This document shows positions 1 to 9,516 of a stretch of 64,000 nt of DNA, in pieces. Position 1 is the stretch's first letter; the number at the start of each line of letters is the position of its first letter. The notes under the pieces are model-generated. The model did not search any database, had not been told where the DNA came from, and saw only the letters and a list, made by a program, of their open reading frames with translations. The stretch is from contig NC_067205.1 in assembly GCF_026262505.1 (NCBI RefSeq), positions 18,225,645 to 18,289,644 on the forward strand. Direction: 5' to 3'. The position numbers were made by a program, and so were the translations under genes. This DNA comes from Trichomonas vaginalis G3. Taxonomy: Eukaryota; Parabasalia; Trichomonadida; Trichomonadidae.

Positions 1-465
1 TATGCTTTTGTCTTTGGATTCAATGACTTCATCTTTTGCTTGAAGTTTCTTTTCCATCTCTCCACGTTCTGCTTTATATAGTTCATCTAACATCATGAAA
101 ATATAACAAGCATAACGAGGTGAAGCCCACATTGCTACAGCATTTACTAAAAGTCTATGAACATAATAACCTTTCAAACCAGGAGCCAAATTCTTGCGAT
201 TTTCGTACGGAATCTCTTCCCCCGGTTTTCCGAGGGAAGCAATCATATGAGGAAATTCTTCTAAAAGTTCTTTTGCCTGTTGGTTTTCAAACCAATGATA
301 TGCTTGCTTTGTAGAACGAAGAGCATTCATTATACTTTGCATCTGGTACATATCGTCTTTGACCGAACGAATGAGTCTCAATTGTTTGTTATACTGTATG
401 TATTCATATTCTTCATTAATGGCTTCATGAACGATAGCAGTTGTTGTGTTCTCTGATGTTGACAT
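1..465 (-). pseudogene. Polinton A: KilA-N-type protein remnant, cut by window edge
   Basis: The region is closely similar at the DNA level to the whole-looking gene at 53955-54779 in Polinton B. The stretches around the start codon and the KilA-N-like middle part can be matched by eye. KilA-N proteins are DNA-binding proteins common in large DNA viruses and related elements. The start is set at 465 because the shared AT-rich leader lies directly upstream and the Polinton B copy starts at the matching ATG. The gene runs off the left edge of the window and is broken. Confidence 0.6.
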
Positions 466-530
466 ATCTGTCTTTATATTCCGGATAAAAAAATAAATAA
501 AAATAAAATTAGCGTTATTTTTTCTGAGAT
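466..530 (-). promoter_or_regulatory. Conserved AT-rich leader of Polinton accessory genes
   Basis: Directly upstream of the KilA-N remnant is an A/T-only tract. Read on the minus strand it has the pattern TTTTATTTTTATTTATTTTTT and then about ten bases before the ATG. The same leader occurs before 1959, 3082, 54779, 56033 and 57525, each time ending close to a start codon, so it is probably a shared promoter. This is inferred from repetition, not from a known consensus. Confidence 0.5.
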
Positions 531-572
531 AAACACTATTTCTTCACAACATTAAATTTTATCCTGTATGAA

Positions 573-947
573 ATGACTTTAAAAAGATTATTGACTGACT
601 TCGAATACTATCTCATTGACGCACTGACAGACCCTCAAAACTGTGTTGAAAGTTCTTTAAGCTTTAAGATTGAAGGTACGACGCATTTTGTCTTCACTTA
701 CGTATTGAAAGAATATGACCGTTATCATAACGAAGTGAATCAAACACTAATAAAATTTGTAGATAAAAAATTGGTTAACAATGAATATTTTAAACGTGAA
801 GACCCAAACACTGCTGGAGATGATGAAGAATACAGACAAGTTATTGAAAAAAATAACGCAAGATTAGATGCAATAGAAAAGAAGTTTTGTGAATGTCTTA
901 CAAACACGTATGAATATCTTATGCGGTGGGAAGCCAGATGGAAATAA
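573..947 (+). CDS. Polinton A: small conserved protein
   Basis: The 124-residue product is acidic and probably alpha-helical. It resembles the protein at 52583-53026 (-) in Polinton B. Shared landmarks are an N-terminal block ending in an FVFTYVLKEYDRYH-like stretch (FVLKFCFWEYDKNH in B), followed by a KFV(D/N)(K/D)(K/R)LV motif. The B copy adds a lysine/glutamate-rich tail. I do not recognise the family, and its presence in both elements argues for an element function rather than chance. In A it stands alone on the plus strand between two minus-strand KilA-N genes, with a tRNA-like sequence just downstream. Confidence 0.6.
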   Translation: MTLKRLLTDFEYYLIDALTDPQNCVESSLSFKIEGTTHFVFTYVLKEYDRYHNEVNQTLIKFVDKKLVNNEYFKREDPNTAGDDEEYRQVIEKNNARLDAIEKKFCECLTNTYEYLMRWEARWK

Positions 948-988
948 ATTTACGTCAAATATGCAATTTATAAAATCTTATGTCGACA

Positions 989-1062
989 GGCTACGTAGCA
1001 CAGTGGTCTAAGGTGGTGTTATGGAGGGGTCAGGGTCTGTGGTTCGAACCGCGACAGCGCCG
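989..1062 (+). tRNA. tRNA-like relic
   Basis: The sequence has an A-box (TAGCACAGTGG) and a B-box (GGTTCGAACC) at tRNA spacing, then T-rich DNA that could end Pol III transcription. The 3' side (CAGCGCC) does not pair with the 5' side (GGCTACG), and the T-stem is also poorly paired, so it does not fold as a working tRNA. It may be a decayed tRNA or a tRNA-derived (SINE-like) insertion in the Polinton. Confidence 0.35.
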
Positions 1063-1126
1063 TATTTTCTTATTTTCTTTGTTTGTCTTGTTTGTCGTGA
1101 ATAAAAAGTGTCATAAAAGTGCTCTA

Positions 1127-1191
1127 TCTTCCACGGGAATAAATAAAAAATTTACTTTATTTCTTCTTTATTTCTTTGTTCCCGTGGAAGA
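1127..1191. repeat. Perfect 13-bp inverted repeat (hairpin)
   Basis: TCTTCCACGGGAA at 1127-1139 is the exact reverse complement of TTCCCGTGGAAGA at 1179-1191, with an AT-rich 39-base loop. It lies in the non-coding gap between the small plus-strand gene and the 3' end of the KilA-N/GIY-YIG gene. A transcript-ending or processing hairpin is possible. Otherwise 1063-1347 shows nothing convincing. Confidence 0.55.
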
Positions 1192-1347
1192 AGGGTTTTG
1201 CTGTTTTTTCTGTTTTTTCTCAGCCGAAATCAATGATTTTTTCATTTTTGGAATCCTTAGCGAATGAGGAAGAATGAGGAATCTTTTCTCTCGTGGAAGC
1301 TTTGACCAAATTTCATGAATTTTCACAAAAGACAAAAAATAAACGCT

Positions 1348-1959
1348 TTACATGTATTTTTCAGCAACTTCGTCAAATAATTTTATAGCTTTATCTATCT
1401 CATCTACTTCAAACGTTTCTTTACCTTTTATGGGAGCACCATACATTTTCTCAAACTTTTCGAGTAGTTCTGTTTCTGCGGCTCTCATATCATTAACGAA
1501 CACAACCTTGACTCTATTGACTGTACTGTCATATCTTTGAGTTATATTATATGTTCTTCCTATCTTATATCTCTTTGTATTGAAGTCCTTCGGTTTCTGA
1601 ACGATGTAAAGTAAGCCTTCACTGCAACGTTCTGAGTCGAATGAACCATAAGTTATGAAGTTATATCCAACAACTGGGTCAATCCATAGAAGAATTATTG
1701 GTATAAGACTTTTGTCAATGAGATATGCTCTTGTTCCATAGAATCTTACCGATATCATAAGCTCAGGATTTCTTGTCAAAATTTTCTGAGTAGAAGCAAT
1801 TCTAACCCAGTCCTTTGCTTTCTTTCCAGATGGAGATATAATGTCTGACAAAGAATATTTGTTGTATTTCTTTGAGTATCTTACGTTTAAATCACCAATT
1901 CTAACCACTTTGGTGTCATTGTCAATCTTTCTAACTGTTTCAAACTCAATGTTTGACAT
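1348..1959 (-). CDS. Polinton A: KilA-N plus GIY-YIG/T5orf172-like protein
   Basis: The 203-residue protein has two parts. Residues about 5-105 fit a KilA-N DNA-binding domain, with a KYNKYSLSDI segment and a conserved tryptophan in DWVR. Residues about 115-195 fit a GIY-YIG-type (T5orf172/Mug113-like) domain, seen as LLYIVQKP, then YKIGRTYNI, then AAETELLEKF and ETFEV. Such fusions are typical of large DNA viruses and phages, where they act on DNA. The nearly identical protein at 55422-56033 in Polinton B has the same length. The start follows the shared leader. The domain call is by pattern and the nuclease activity is inferred. Confidence 0.7.
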   Translation of the reverse strand: MSNIEFETVRKIDNDTKVVRIGDLNVRYSKKYNKYSLSDIISPSGKKAKDWVRIASTQKILTRNPELMISVRFYGTRAYLIDKSLIPIILLWIDPVVGYNFITYGSFDSERCSEGLLYIVQKPKDFNTKRYKIGRTYNITQRYDSTVNRVKVVFVNDMRAAETELLEKFEKMYGAPIKGKETFEVDEIDKAIKLFDEVAEKYM

Positions 1960-2010
1960 TACTGTCTTACATACAAGATAAAAAAATAAATAAAAATAAA
2001 ACTAACTTTT
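1960..2010 (-). promoter_or_regulatory. Shared AT-rich leader before KilA-N/GIY-YIG gene
   Basis: This is the same leader as at 466-530. On the minus strand it reads AAGTTAGTTTTATTTTTATT, then more T/A-only sequence, then TTGTATGTAAGA close to the start codon. It is nearly identical to the leader at 56034-56085. Confidence 0.5.
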
Positions 2011-2059
2011 TTTATCTTTTATGAAAATTCATGAAATTTGGTCATTTTTCAGCAAAAAT

Positions 2060-2130
2060 AATGTTTAGGTGAAGAGGTGAGATCTCACCCGTTTTCTCAC
2101 CTGTTTTCTCACCTGTTTTTTCACAAGCGT
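2060..2130. repeat. GGTGAGATCTCACC palindrome with iterated arms
   Basis: A near-perfect palindrome centred on AGATCT is followed by repeated CACCTGTTTTCT units. It lies between the 3' end of one accessory gene and the leader of the next. Related palindromes recur between accessory genes at about 3210-3252, 15165-15222, 55000-55030, 56140-56195, 56395-56440, 57605-57660, 57945-57990 and 58110-58155. A terminator or recombination-border role is inferred. Confidence 0.6.
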
Positions 2131-2169
2131 TTTACATGAATTGTACGATGTATATTTGAAATCCTAAAC

Positions 2170-3082
2170 AATTTCGTAGCTTCTATTCTTCTTTTAGTAC
2201 ATCGAATGTTTTAATCATGCCGAAAGTCTCTTTATATTTCTTTTTGACGTCAGACAGAAGGAAATCTTCTGCTGTTGGATAGTTTTTATTAAGAAATGTC
2301 AACATTATCCATTTTATCTTCTGCTGGCTTTTCTGCTTCTTTCTTTAAGTCTGCATAGTCGTTTCGCATTCTTTCTATCTCTTTGACTGAGTAGTTATAT
2401 TTCCTCATTGCTGCTTTACATTTTGAACATTGCGGATTCATTTTTGCATTATACATTGAAATAAAACCAGCTAGAACAACTAAGGCGTCAATTGCTCTCT
2501 TCATCTCAAAAGCTGCTGGTTTTATCTGTTCATTCCATACCTTACCTCTTCTATCTTTATCTCTTATCTGCCATACACATTTTGCAACTAATGAAACAAA
2601 GTTATCGTATGCCTTAAATTCTTCGGATTTGTAAAGGTCAGAAATATTTTTATAAACCATGTCGCAATCTTTGTCCATAACTTTATGGTTGCAATGATAT
2701 CCTAGAAACTCATAGTTTACCTTTCGTATGAACTTCTTTATTTCTACGAGTCAGTTGCTTTGACTTCAATTTCGTCAAATTCGGGAATGGTTAGTTTTTG
2801 TTGCTGAATTTCAGGTAGTTTAGGTAAATGGTCGATGAGGTCCTGCATGTCATAAAGATATTCTTCATTTTCTTCATCCTGTGCGGTACAGTCTAAATTA
2901 CTTGTTAACAGTTCTTGCTTTATCTTCTGGATTTTTGTTTCGAAAGTATATGAAGAAGGAATGAAGTTTTTCATTTCTACTAACATTGACGTAGGATTCA
3001 TAACTAACGAGTTTGGTGCTGTTGTGGACAGAGTCCTGTCGTTCGCGGCTTGAATTGCTGTTGTGTCGATTGTTGAAATCAT
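2170..3082 (-). pseudogene. Polinton A: remnant of conserved accessory protein
   Basis: The region is closely similar throughout to the whole-looking 312-residue gene at 56587-57525 in Polinton B. It contains the CSKCKAAMR motif, possibly a zinc-binding knuckle, and a long helical C-terminus. I do not recognise a family. In both elements it sits directly upstream, on the minus strand, of the KilA-N/GIY-YIG gene, with the AGATCT palindrome between them. This copy is broken. Confidence 0.6.
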
Positions 3083-3130
3083 ATCTTTACATACAAAATA
3101 AAAAAATAAATAAAAATAAAACTAACTTTA
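3083..3130 (-). promoter_or_regulatory. Shared AT-rich leader
   Basis: Another copy of the AT-rich leader (on the minus strand TAAAGTTAGTTTTATTTTTA, then A/T-only sequence), placed between the AGATCT palindrome and the start of the accessory gene remnant. Confidence 0.5.
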
Positions 3131-3194
3131 TTTTTTCTATCTTAAGGAAATTCATGAAAATTCACGAGAAAGCAAAAGCAATCTGAGCCGCTTA

Positions 3195-3255
3195 GCGGCG
3201 AGGGTGAGAAAACAGGTGAGAAAACGGGTGAGATCTCACCTCTTCACCTAAAATA
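3195..3255. repeat. AGATCT palindrome between accessory gene and integrase
   Basis: GGTGAGAAAAC units are iterated and lead into a GGTGAGATCTCACC palindrome, in the opposite orientation to the copy at 2060-2130. A short AGCCGCTTAGCGGCGAG hairpin-like stretch lies just before it. Confidence 0.6.
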
Positions 3256-3350
3256 TATTTTTGGTGTAAATTTATGACAAAAATAAATGGTACCATTAAT
3301 GATATCATGACTGTTCTCGTTCATGTCTGATTTACATCTAATGAAAAAGT

Positions 3351-4436
3351 TTAGAAGAATTTTCTTATTCTTTCTGGCTTATTTTTGTCTTTCCAGTACT
3401 CCCGCTCTAATGGTCCCAGATGTGTTGACTTTGACTCTCTCAAGTTCTTAGATGGTATAACATCTTCAACGCCTCCTTCATATCTTACTTTATAAGTGTC
3501 ATCGTTTATGTTATAGTTAAGTATTTCAATAACCACTCCTCGCTTTGCTTCGTCAATGGTTTCAGCAAGTTTGCCATTACTACTTTCGACTAATTTATGA
3601 CGAGGATAAAACGCAATAGAGTCGTCAGCAGCTTTTATAAGATATCCATTACCTTGCGTAGAGTCTACGATATAATAATTTCGACTTAACCTTAAACGTT
3701 TCTTTGTCAACGGTTTGTCGTCAAGAACTACACGAACTTTTGTACCAGGAATGAGGGTAAATTGTGTTGAATTTCTGATATTTTGTGTTTGGCTTCGTTT
3801 CTTTTGTATATACTTTTCTTCTTGTTGTTGTGTCATTGAATTTGGTGTATGTCCTGTTGTAGAATTTGTTGAGGAATTATATACTTCGAGAAAATGTTTC
3901 ATTGTTTCTTCGGTAAAGTCTCGCTCTTGATTTAAATCTCTGAGCGTTCTTATGAAGCGATTAATGATACCTAAAATATTATGGTTATGGTCTTCAGTAG
4001 TGTAGTGAGTTATGTTATGCTTAATGAGAAATTCTGTGATTTCGTTGCTGAGGTATGCACTGTCTTGGTCTGATGTTAAAGTACTTGGTTATGTTCTGCT
4101 ACAAACTTTTGTAAAACTCTTAACACTTCACGAGTTCCTTTATTTCTCATTATATACGCAAAAGCTTTTGCGAGTGTTAACATTTATGAAGATGAGGAAT
4201 GGTTTATGTCCTCCTTTTCTGCTTTGAATGAGAGTGTCAAATTGGTATGCGTCTGGAGTGTTGGAGTAAATTGGTAAAAAGTAGTCGTAAGGGTTTATTT
4301 TTGTTTGATGTACAACATTTTTGTCAACGAACGTTTTAACTTCAGCTCTGTTAGTAAATCCCCAACTCTTTGCAGCTTCATTGAACTTCTTAAATGACCT
4401 CCATGGATGTTGTTCGAATACTTCTTTCAAGCTCAT
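3351..4436 (-). pseudogene. Polinton A: retroviral-type integrase remnant
   Basis: Polinton integrases insert the element DNA with short target duplications. The 5' part (towards 4436) encodes the start of a DDE-type core, with a YQFDTLIQ-like stretch around the first expected acidic residue. The 3' part (towards 3351) fits the Polinton integrase C-terminus: an 'HTPN' stretch, basic linker, then an SH3/chromo-like segment with VRYEGGVEDVIPSKNLR. A matching but more decayed integrase region lies at about 61860-62760 in Polinton B. It is broken here. Confidence 0.7.
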
Positions 4437-4648
4437 TTATGTAAAAATAAAGATTTTATTCTAGGCTCAAGCGAGTTCATTGAACGCGGGTACCATGCGA
4501 ATATAGTCACAAATGGTGCATGTAATCTTTACCCGACCCTGTTGGATTTGTTGTGAAAGTGTGTGAATGATTTCCTGTGGTTCCACAGAAAATACCTGCG
4601 CTTGAATCTACTGGGTCACTTGAAATATCATATCTATGCATTCCCTGT

Positions 4649-7486
4649 CTATCCGAACCTGCTGCAAAGATTTGTATAACCTCTTTTTGTTATTGAATGT
4701 GAATGACTACCTGTTGTGTTTGTAGTTCCTGTATGAGTGTGCGGTGGAAGGTTTGCTTCTTTAATTTTCTTCGAACCACCTGTTTGCTTTGAAGAGTTCG
4801 CACAATAGAGGAATTTATCTACAATCTGTTCCCACGTACCAAAACCTAAAACACTTGCCGGATTTGTTGAGTTCATTGACGTATAAATAGAGCCTATAGG
4901 ATATATGGTTTCAAGAATCTGGGCCTTCATTGTTAGAAGTTCATGTTTAACGTTTATAGTTTTATTGCCTTCTACAATATTTATATTGTTTGTTATTAAA
5001 CCATTAGGAAAAGTAGGAGGATAAATTCTTTGTTCTTGTACAGTTGCACCGTCTCTTCCTGTTTTTGTTACTATTTCGATGCATGCCTTAATTTCTTTAA
5101 TCTTGATTGTTTGAAATTCTTCATGCACGTGCTCTTTATCGGCTTTTCCATTAAGCGCAGCATTTACTTCCGACTTCTTTGCATAATTTTCATCTACATA
5201 AGTTTTGTCGGCTTTCTTATCTAACATTGCTGGTAGTTCATGTGCTTCAAAGTTTCTGGCATGACCTTCAATATTCCTGCAACTGTTATCTAAATTGTTT
5301 AGTGTATCTTTTACGCTTGTACTTGGATTCTCTAAAGGTGCACTTGAACCAAGGGTATAGTTCAATATTATGTCGTCTGCTCTAACAGTAGTGAAGGATT
5401 TATGTGTATGGTTCTTGTCGGCTTTACTGTCTAATGTAGCTTGAAGTTCATTTATATCGGAGATGTTGTGTTTATGAGATTTCAAAACTTTGTTCGTTGC
5501 TTCAAGTTCAACTTTGTCAGCTTTACTTTTAATAGCATCTTCAAACGTTATTTTTGACTTAACTCTCAAAGTAAATCTTGGTTCAACTAATACACCGTTA
5601 ACATTGAAAGTAGAGGCATAAATTTCACCGGTATAACCAAATGCTTCTGGTGCTTTAGCTACATCATACTGTACAGTACAGCTTATGTCATAACCTTTAG
5701 CACGAATGTATTTATATCTTCTTTCATTAACATTTTTTGTCTTCGCTTCATCACTTCGTGTTAAATATCCATGGTAGTTCGTTATAATCTGTTCGTCTGA
5801 AGTTATATAATGAACGTGGTTCTTGACTTTATCACTCAGAGCTAAAAGCTCATTTTTGTTTGCTTTTTCGGCTAATTTCTCATTAACATCATTCACTTCT
5901 AATTCAACTCTTCCGCCAGAACTCTTATTATCATTAATCTTTTTCATTAATTCGGTAATTACGTCATAAAGACTATATTCTGTTTTCGGTTTTGTAAATA
6001 ATGAGTCAAAATTTCTTTTCATCATTACATCGCTGACATTAATGATATCACCAATTCCTTTTTCATTTATTCTCTTCATTAATTCTGCAATAATGACGAA
6101 TATATAATCTGTTAATTTATTCTCTTCATCGAGGGTTATAGAATGTTTTGAAATTGAATCATTAACTCCTCTAAATAAATCAATAACTTCAGGATACACG
6201 TTTTTAATGTCTCGAATAACCCGACCAGTATCCTGTTGTTCATGTTCTTCGTTCCCGTCGTTACGTGGTTTTATATCTCTAACCATCATCAACGCAGCCA
6301 TAACCGGAGGGTTTGTTGCTATCTGTTCGAAAATCCGTCCGTTATGTACGGTATATCTAAATAATTTCTTTGTGTTTGTTAAAACATTTGAAACAAGTCT
6401 TTTAAAACCATCTACAAAATTTCCTGTTTCACCTAATGTTCTTGCAGCATTTACAAGCTCACCCATTCCCGCTTTTGACCCCAAAAACGTCCATATTGCA
6501 TTTATTTCACTCTGTATAGTTGTCCATTCAGCGAAACTAACACCCGCATTCGCTAAGCTGAAAATGAAATTCAGTGGATCGAACTTAATTCCACCTTCTT
6601 TTTCAATTTCAACGAACTCACTAACATGAGATTTTAAATATTCTTTCGTTAAAATTGTTTTCCCCGATGTTATGTCATTAACGAAACTATCACCGTCAAA
6701 AGTTAACGAATTCAATTTCGTCGTTGATGCTTTTATTTCATACACCGCTTTATCGATAGTTTTTGGCTCACCTTCTTTAGAAGCATATGAAACATTAATG
6801 AATGAATTATATGTATTCATGAATGAATTAAAATCAATGATTTTCATTAATGACGCCTTTAATGATTCATTTACTGTCGAATCCCTTAAAGTAATTAATG
6901 AACTGTCATTTATGAAAGGTACACTGCAAACCGTCGAGTTTGGATCAAATGCTATAGTTGGTGCAGGAATATTAATGATATAAGTCATTAAATCATTAAG
7001 TGACGTAAATAATGTTGTCGTTTTTGATTTAATTTCTTTAGCATCTGTTATATATGGTAATTTTATTTCTGTAGTTTCTGAATTAAAGATATTCGCTAAA
7101 ATGTTTTGTAAACTGTTTTGAACAGCTGTGTAAACCGTTGAATCCGGAACTCTTACGATTTCACCATCCTTAATAAAAGGCATTGTACATGGCGTAGTGC
7201 TTGGGTCAAATCTTTCGGGATTATAATTCAACATATATTCTAACGCTTCATGAACAGACTTATATACTGTTGTGTCGTTCTTCATGACAACTTCACCATT
7301 TACAATGAATGGCATAGTGCATGGAGTTAAAATGGGGTCAAACTTTTCATAGTCCTTCCATGTTATGTATTTCTCGGTATTTCCATCACTGATAACAATA
7401 TATTTGTCAGTAAGTGTGAGAGAGTATTGACCAAAATATAAACGTTTAGCTCTGTCAGCTTCATACGCATATGCAGCTATACTCAT
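4649..7486 (-). CDS. Polinton A: long fibre-like protein with phage-tail C-terminus
   Basis: The product is about 945 residues. The N-terminal third has three or four repeats built on FDPxxTxCxxPFIxDGE and STVYxxxxxSL. The C-terminal half repeats 'K A D K x x (V/T) (D/E)' and 'D K N H T H', as in trimeric phage tail fibres. Near the end is a tail-collar-like segment, ETIYPIGSIYTSMNST, followed by FGTWEQIVDKFLY and histidine-rich PPHTHTG. This suggests a virion-surface attachment fibre. A related, more decayed region lies at 62780-64000 in Polinton B, and the DNA around YPIGSIYTSMNST is nearly identical in both. The extreme 3' end (towards 4480) is uncertain. Confidence 0.7.
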   Translation of the reverse strand: MSIAAYAYEADRAKRLYFGQYSLTLTDKYIVISDGNTEKYITWKDYEKFDPILTPCTMPFIVNGEVVMKNDTTVYKSVHEALEYMLNYNPERFDPSTTPCTMPFIKDGEIVRVPDSTVYTAVQNSLQNILANIFNSETTEIKLPYITDAKEIKSKTTTLFTSLNDLMTYIINIPAPTIAFDPNSTVCSVPFINDSSLITLRDSTVNESLKASLMKIIDFNSFMNTYNSFINVSYASKEGEPKTIDKAVYEIKASTTKLNSLTFDGDSFVNDITSGKTILTKEYLKSHVSEFVEIEKEGGIKFDPLNFIFSLANAGVSFAEWTTIQSEINAIWTFLGSKAGMGELVNAARTLGETGNFVDGFKRLVSNVLTNTKKLFRYTVHNGRIFEQIATNPPVMAALMMVRDIKPRNDGNEEHEQQDTGRVIRDIKNVYPEVIDLFRGVNDSISKHSITLDEENKLTDYIFVIIAELMKRINEKGIGDIINVSDVMMKRNFDSLFTKPKTEYSLYDVITELMKKINDNKSSGGRVELEVNDVNEKLAEKANKNELLALSDKVKNHVHYITSDEQIITNYHGYLTRSDEAKTKNVNERRYKYIRAKGYDISCTVQYDVAKAPEAFGYTGEIYASTFNVNGVLVEPRFTLRVKSKITFEDAIKSKADKVELEATNKVLKSHKHNISDINELQATLDSKADKNHTHKSFTTVRADDIILNYTLGSSAPLENPSTSVKDTLNNLDNSCRNIEGHARNFEAHELPAMLDKKADKTYVDENYAKKSEVNAALNGKADKEHVHEEFQTIKIKEIKACIEIVTKTGRDGATVQEQRIYPPTFPNGLITNNINIVEGNKTINVKHELLTMKAQILETIYPIGSIYTSMNSTNPASVLGFGTWEQIVDKFLYCANSSKQTGGSKKIKEANLPPHTHTGTTNTTGSHSHSITKRGYTNLCSRFG

Positions 7487-7503
7487 ATTTTAATGAGAAT
7501 AAA

Positions 7504-8280
7504 ATGTTGTTCTATTTGCAAAGTACAGACCCAAACGAATACGGGACAGTAAAACTACAAACAAACTTAGGTCTACAGAATGAGCCACTTGCATTCAGAA
7601 TGGTTGACTTTAATACTATTGCTTCATTCGTTATAACTGACGAAACAGATTTCATGGAGCTTGAAATAGATGGAAAGAAGCACGAAATAAGATTTCACAA
7701 TAATGTAGAATATAAGATGGAAACATTAGCTGGAGTGTTAAATGCTCTCATAAATACTACAATAAACAAGGATAACGGAGAAAACTTAATGAATGTTAAA
7801 CTTATTGCAGGAGTTTTGAAGTTCAGTTATGCGAAAGAGTTTAAGATACCAAGAATGAGTCATAGAGTACAACTTCTTTTGGGAGCATACCATATGACAT
7901 TTCCTTTGAAAAGTGTTGACAAAACGATTGAGATGAAATCTGTTCCATACGTATGTTATGGCAATTGTTTGTACATTGAGTCAAAAATAGCTAATGTCAC
8001 AGGTATTTCAGGAGTTAATAGTAAAGGTTCAGTAGAATATAAATCCTTCTGTTATGAAGTAAATTCAATGTTCATTCCAAACGTTCCTGTCATAGCAACT
8101 CATTTAGGTAAATGGGTTCGCATTAGTCCTCATAATTTGAAAGACATGCAATTCAGACTTGTTGACTTTCAAGGAGAGCCTGTAGAACTGAAGGCACCAG
8201 TGCGAATGACTGTTGAAGTTGACTTTTTAGAAAATATTAAATGCAACAGCTTACAAGAGAACTCAGAGCTAAAAATATAA
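7504..8280 (+). CDS. Polinton A: minor capsid (penton-like) candidate
   Basis: The 258-residue protein is rich in beta-type alternation and has no membrane segment. It aligns with the protein at 50046-50843 in Polinton B. Both have an SVP...LYI stretch in the middle, then an (R/T)LVDxxxxPVxLxxP motif near the C-terminus. In Polinton B this gene follows the major capsid gene closely, which is the usual place of the single jelly-roll penton protein. The start at 7504 was chosen because AATGAGAATAAAATG gives the late-type leader, whereas an earlier in-frame codon would overlap the fibre gene start. The fold is inferred. Confidence 0.5.
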   Translation: MLFYLQSTDPNEYGTVKLQTNLGLQNEPLAFRMVDFNTIASFVITDETDFMELEIDGKKHEIRFHNNVEYKMETLAGVLNALINTTINKDNGENLMNVKLIAGVLKFSYAKEFKIPRMSHRVQLLLGAYHMTFPLKSVDKTIEMKSVPYVCYGNCLYIESKIANVTGISGVNSKGSVEYKSFCYEVNSMFIPNVPVIATHLGKWVRISPHNLKDMQFRLVDFQGEPVELKAPVRMTVEVDFLENIKCNSLQENSELKI

Positions 8281-8480
8281 AGTATGAATGTTATGTATTA
8301 GGTCATGAACTTTGGTTGTTGCTGTTTGATGAAACAAATGAGTTAGTTATGTCAGTCAAGAGAACAGAAAAATATTGTGTTAGTGAAAACTGCACCAAGT
8401 CAATAAGATTAGGTTTGCATTATGAAGATGAGTTCGATACTGTTGAAGAAGTTTTGGATAGATATTACAAATTGCTTTAA
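8241..8480 (+). CDS. Polinton A: small protein, counterpart of 49805-50035
   Basis: The 79-residue protein overlaps the 3' end of the minor-capsid candidate by 40 bases, which fits a compact element. It resembles the 76-residue product at 49805-50035: a basic helical N-terminus, a central LLLFDETNELVMSVKR-like strand pair, and a C-terminus ending (V/S)xxEVLxxxxK. In both elements it sits next to the minor-capsid candidate and the ECCG/SCCG-motif protein. The function is unknown. Confidence 0.5.
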   Translation: MQQLTRELRAKNIKYECYVLGHELWLLLFDETNELVMSVKRTEKYCVSENCTKSIRLGLHYEDEFDTVEEVLDRYYKLL

Positions 8481-9091
8481 TTTACTAAAACATATTTCAA
8501 ACAAAGCTTATAGTAAGTAGATAGTTTTGTATACTCGTTCGAATATTTATACTTAAACTCAACTCCTGGAGTACCTGGTGTTTCAATGATGCGGATGTTA
8601 CCTATTTTCATGAATATTGGAGTTTGACCACAGCATTCGATTTCAGGGTCGAGATAGTCAATGACACATTGCTTTCCTGTTATTCGTGATATAATATTTT
8701 CAAGGTCCTCCTTTGTTAGAATTATTTGGTTCTTACTTATAAGATTTGTCAAAAGCTTCTTATCGTCTTTGAGTAAAATTGTTTGGTATAACTGAAGAAG
8801 GTAATGGTCTACGTTATCTGAAGGATTTGTTTGAACATTTGTGTAAGGGTTGTCGTTGGCTTCTCTTGAAAGAACTTGGTCCAGTGGTGGATACTCTAAC
8901 TTAACATCTGATGTAGCGTTAGCGTTTGAAGTTGTGTTTAAATTCACCGACTTAAGATCTGGTTCTTTTTCTTTCAAACACTCCGAACTATAGTTCTTTA
9001 TGACAATATTGTTTGTCGTTCGTGAGTCAACATTTGATGTTGGTTCAATTGGAACATTAACGGCACCAGCTAAGATGGATTTGCTTCTCAT
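8477..9091 (-). CDS. Polinton A: CCG-motif protein, counterpart of 49217-49798
   Basis: The 204-residue product has a low-complexity N-terminus (many N, T, S) and an ordered C-terminal half with IECCGQTP and a tyrosine-rich tail. The Polinton B counterpart shares ISCCGVSY and NLKYSF at the same places, so the pair is homologous though divergent. The upstream DNA reads TTTTTATTCTATATGAAATG, the late-type leader seen before several Polinton B genes. It converges tail-to-tail with 8241-8480. The function is unknown, and a virion role is a guess from its neighbours. Confidence 0.5.
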   Translation of the reverse strand: MRSKSILAGAVNVPIEPTSNVDSRTTNNIVIKNYSSECLKEKEPDLKSVNLNTTSNANATSDVKLEYPPLDQVLSREANDNPYTNVQTNPSDNVDHYLLQLYQTILLKDDKKLLTNLISKNQIILTKEDLENIISRITGKQCVIDYLDPEIECCGQTPIFMKIGNIRIIETPGTPGVEFKYKYSNEYTKLSTYYKLCLKYVLVN

Positions 9092-9201
9092 TTCATATAG
9101 AATAAAAACCTTTTATATGTATGAAATGAACATATACTCGACAAGGGTTTGAATGTAAAGCTAACGAATGAAATATTGTTGAATTCACTGAGACAGGAGC
9201 T

Positions 9202-9516
9202 GTGTATAAAGATGTAGAACTACTGAACAAAAGAGCAAAGGGAAGAAGCAGGAATATGAACAAAGGGTGGAAGCCTATAAAAATTTATGTCAATGATGGC
9301 TCAGGAGGTTCAAACATAAAGTATGCAGAAAGTTATAGAGTTTATGCTCTCAAAGGTGAAAAGCCTTCATTTAAGAACAGCTATTCTAACGCATATCCTC
9401 AAAAGCTAACGGATGGGGAAGTGGATGATATGAATGACAGCAAAAATATTAACAGAAATGGCGACAGAGATGCATGGAATTTGTTTACCATCAGTCAATT
9501 AAAGCATAAGATTTAA
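9202..9516 (+). CDS. Polinton A: small basic protein
   Basis: The 104-residue frame starts with a basic patch (KRAKGRSRN) and contains KPIKIYVNDG, with no recognisable domain. It overlaps the 3' end of the ATPase tail-to-tail by 26 bases. The first codon is not a standard ATG in this frame, so the true start may be the methionine in RNMNKGW. A weak resemblance (KGRPIKVYD) exists with a small minus-strand gene near 60330-60581. Its reality is only moderately supported. Confidence 0.35.
   Translation: MYKDVELLNKRAKGRSRNMNKGWKPIKIYVNDGSGGSNIKYAESYRVYALKGEKPSFKNSYSNAYPQKLTDGEVDDMNDSKNINRNGDRDAWNLFTISQLKHKI

Noticed and set aside
980-1267. 95-residue plus-strand frame
   Set aside because: It runs through the tRNA-like sequence and hairpin, has low-complexity phenylalanine runs and no counterpart in Polinton B.
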